Shown here: piece after piece, positions 63,201 through 64,000 of the stretch
How the letters are laid out: the number at the start of each line of letters is the position of its first letter
Numbering within the stretch: the first letter of the stretch is position 1
Assembly: GCA_002205965.3 (NCBI GenBank)
Contig: NADL03000870.1
Span: forward strand, 124,001 to 188,000
Source of the DNA: Kappaphycus alvarezii
Taxonomy: Eukaryota > Rhodophyta > Florideophyceae > Gigartinales > Solieriaceae
Direction of reading: 5' to 3'
Length of the DNA: 64,000 nt
Position numbers and translations under genes: made by a program
The notes under the pieces: model-generated
Databases searched by the model: none
Told to the model about the DNA's origin: nothing
What the model saw: only the letters and a program-made list of their open reading frames with translations

Positions 63201-64000
63201 GCGACAGGTTTATATTTACTAACTTCCGCGTGTATTTGTGACGTGCTTTTTATGAATATGGGACTAGAGGACTGTGGAACTGGATAAGTAATTCAGTCTG
63301 AAAATCTGTAACTGTAAAATTTGATCATGAATTCAATTCCCTTTCTGTTTGTTTATACATGACCGGATCACAAATCAGCTCAGTAATTTGTGGTCACCGT
63401 CGCACAGCACATTGAAATGGTATTTGTAGGAACATCGCCCAGATTAGTTGAGATGGTGGGCGGTGGAAGAAACAATAAGAAGTTAAAAGGACCACGCCAC
63501 CAAACTGTTCATCCAGAACAAGTACTAATCCTAGCTTGCAAAGTCTATTCCGGCATTGCCGAAGACTGGAGACGGCGTATCTATCTCGCTACAGCTCTTC
63601 GGCAACTTACTGCGAGAATGCCGACCCACTCAATATCAACGGAAATCCCTTTGCCATTTCGTCACCATTCACCTCGCAACGTGCACAAACAATTTTTCAC
63701 AGCTCAATTGCTTCATTAAGGTCCTCTTTGAATGTTACAGAAAACTTTTTGCGGCTTGCATATGCCCTCATCAATGATTCAGTTCCACGGCTTCCACTAG
63801 GTTTGTAACTTGAGTCATTTGTGTTACGCGCTGAAAAACTAAGTTTTTGGTTGTTCGCATCTGTACCTTGGTGGTCAACGGTAGCGAAATTACTACTGCG
63901 CTTGGGTTTCCTGTTGCCATAGCTGTAAAGAAGATCTTTTGCATTCGATTCATCTTTGTTACCATCGGCACTGTGGCTGCCAATACTTGCGTCAATTGCG
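63201..64000. other. unassigned sequence at the window edge
   Basis: The plus-strand frame 63390-63719 (GTSPRLVEMVGGGRNNKKLK; QVLILACKVYSGIAEDWRRR) and the frame 63536-63808 have no domain I recognise. A gene running past the window end cannot be excluded. Confidence 0.3.

Overview
The window reads as nuclear DNA of a eukaryote that is AT-rich, poor in genes and crowded with transposable elements (TEs). The TE mix is PIF/Harbinger, a DIRS-like tyrosine-recombinase retrotransposon, Ty3/gypsy elements and LINEs with a restriction-like endonuclease. Together with two intronless one-repeat MYB genes, it best suits an alga, with a red alga as my first guess. That taxonomic guess rests on my memory of such families and was not tested. 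No bacterial operon, rRNA gene or CRISPR array is visible.

Layout. 1-3.5 kb: AT-rich, no gene seen. 3.5-5.8 kb: decayed PIF/Harbinger transposon. 5.8-14.4 kb: mostly featureless AT-rich DNA with a strong fold-back hairpin at 8.15 kb and copy 1 of an unidentified repeat at 10.6 kb. 14.5-18.75 kb: old Ty3/gypsy relic on the minus strand, carrying copy 2 of that repeat. 18.9-23.0 kb: GC-rich, broken DIRS-like element between about 140-bp direct repeats. 23-28 kb: AT-rich, with short LINE 3' tails. 28.05-29.05 kb: first MYB gene. 29.7-42 kb: a nest in which a LINE (family C) is interrupted by a family A LINE tail, which is itself interrupted by a young 9.1-kb Ty3/gypsy element. 43.3-47 kb: a gag relic and a LINE with a long open frame (family E). 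48-60.6 kb: broken LINEs of families D, C and B, with a solo LTR in the C copy. 61.4-62.2 kb: second MYB gene. 62.5-63.2 kb: family A LINE end.

The LINEs explain most of the small scattered repeats. Families A to E all carry reverse transcriptase and/or the C-terminal zinc-finger plus restriction-like endonuclease, and all copies here look 5'-truncated. Many are truncated so far that only 42-115 bp of the 3' end was inserted, several inside other LINEs and flanked by direct target duplications of 5-12 bp.

The two most unusual signals belong to the young Ty3/gypsy family (LTRs 31487-33019 and 39057-40594, 5-bp duplication GATAT). First, each LTR contains an open reading frame for a very acidic protein. 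A diverged solo LTR at 55949-57369 keeps the same protein ends through mainly synonymous changes, which suggests selection on an LTR-encoded protein. Second, an uncharacterised domain of about 150 residues follows the integrase and occurs again in an extra 3' ORF. I know no published match for either; both need database searches.
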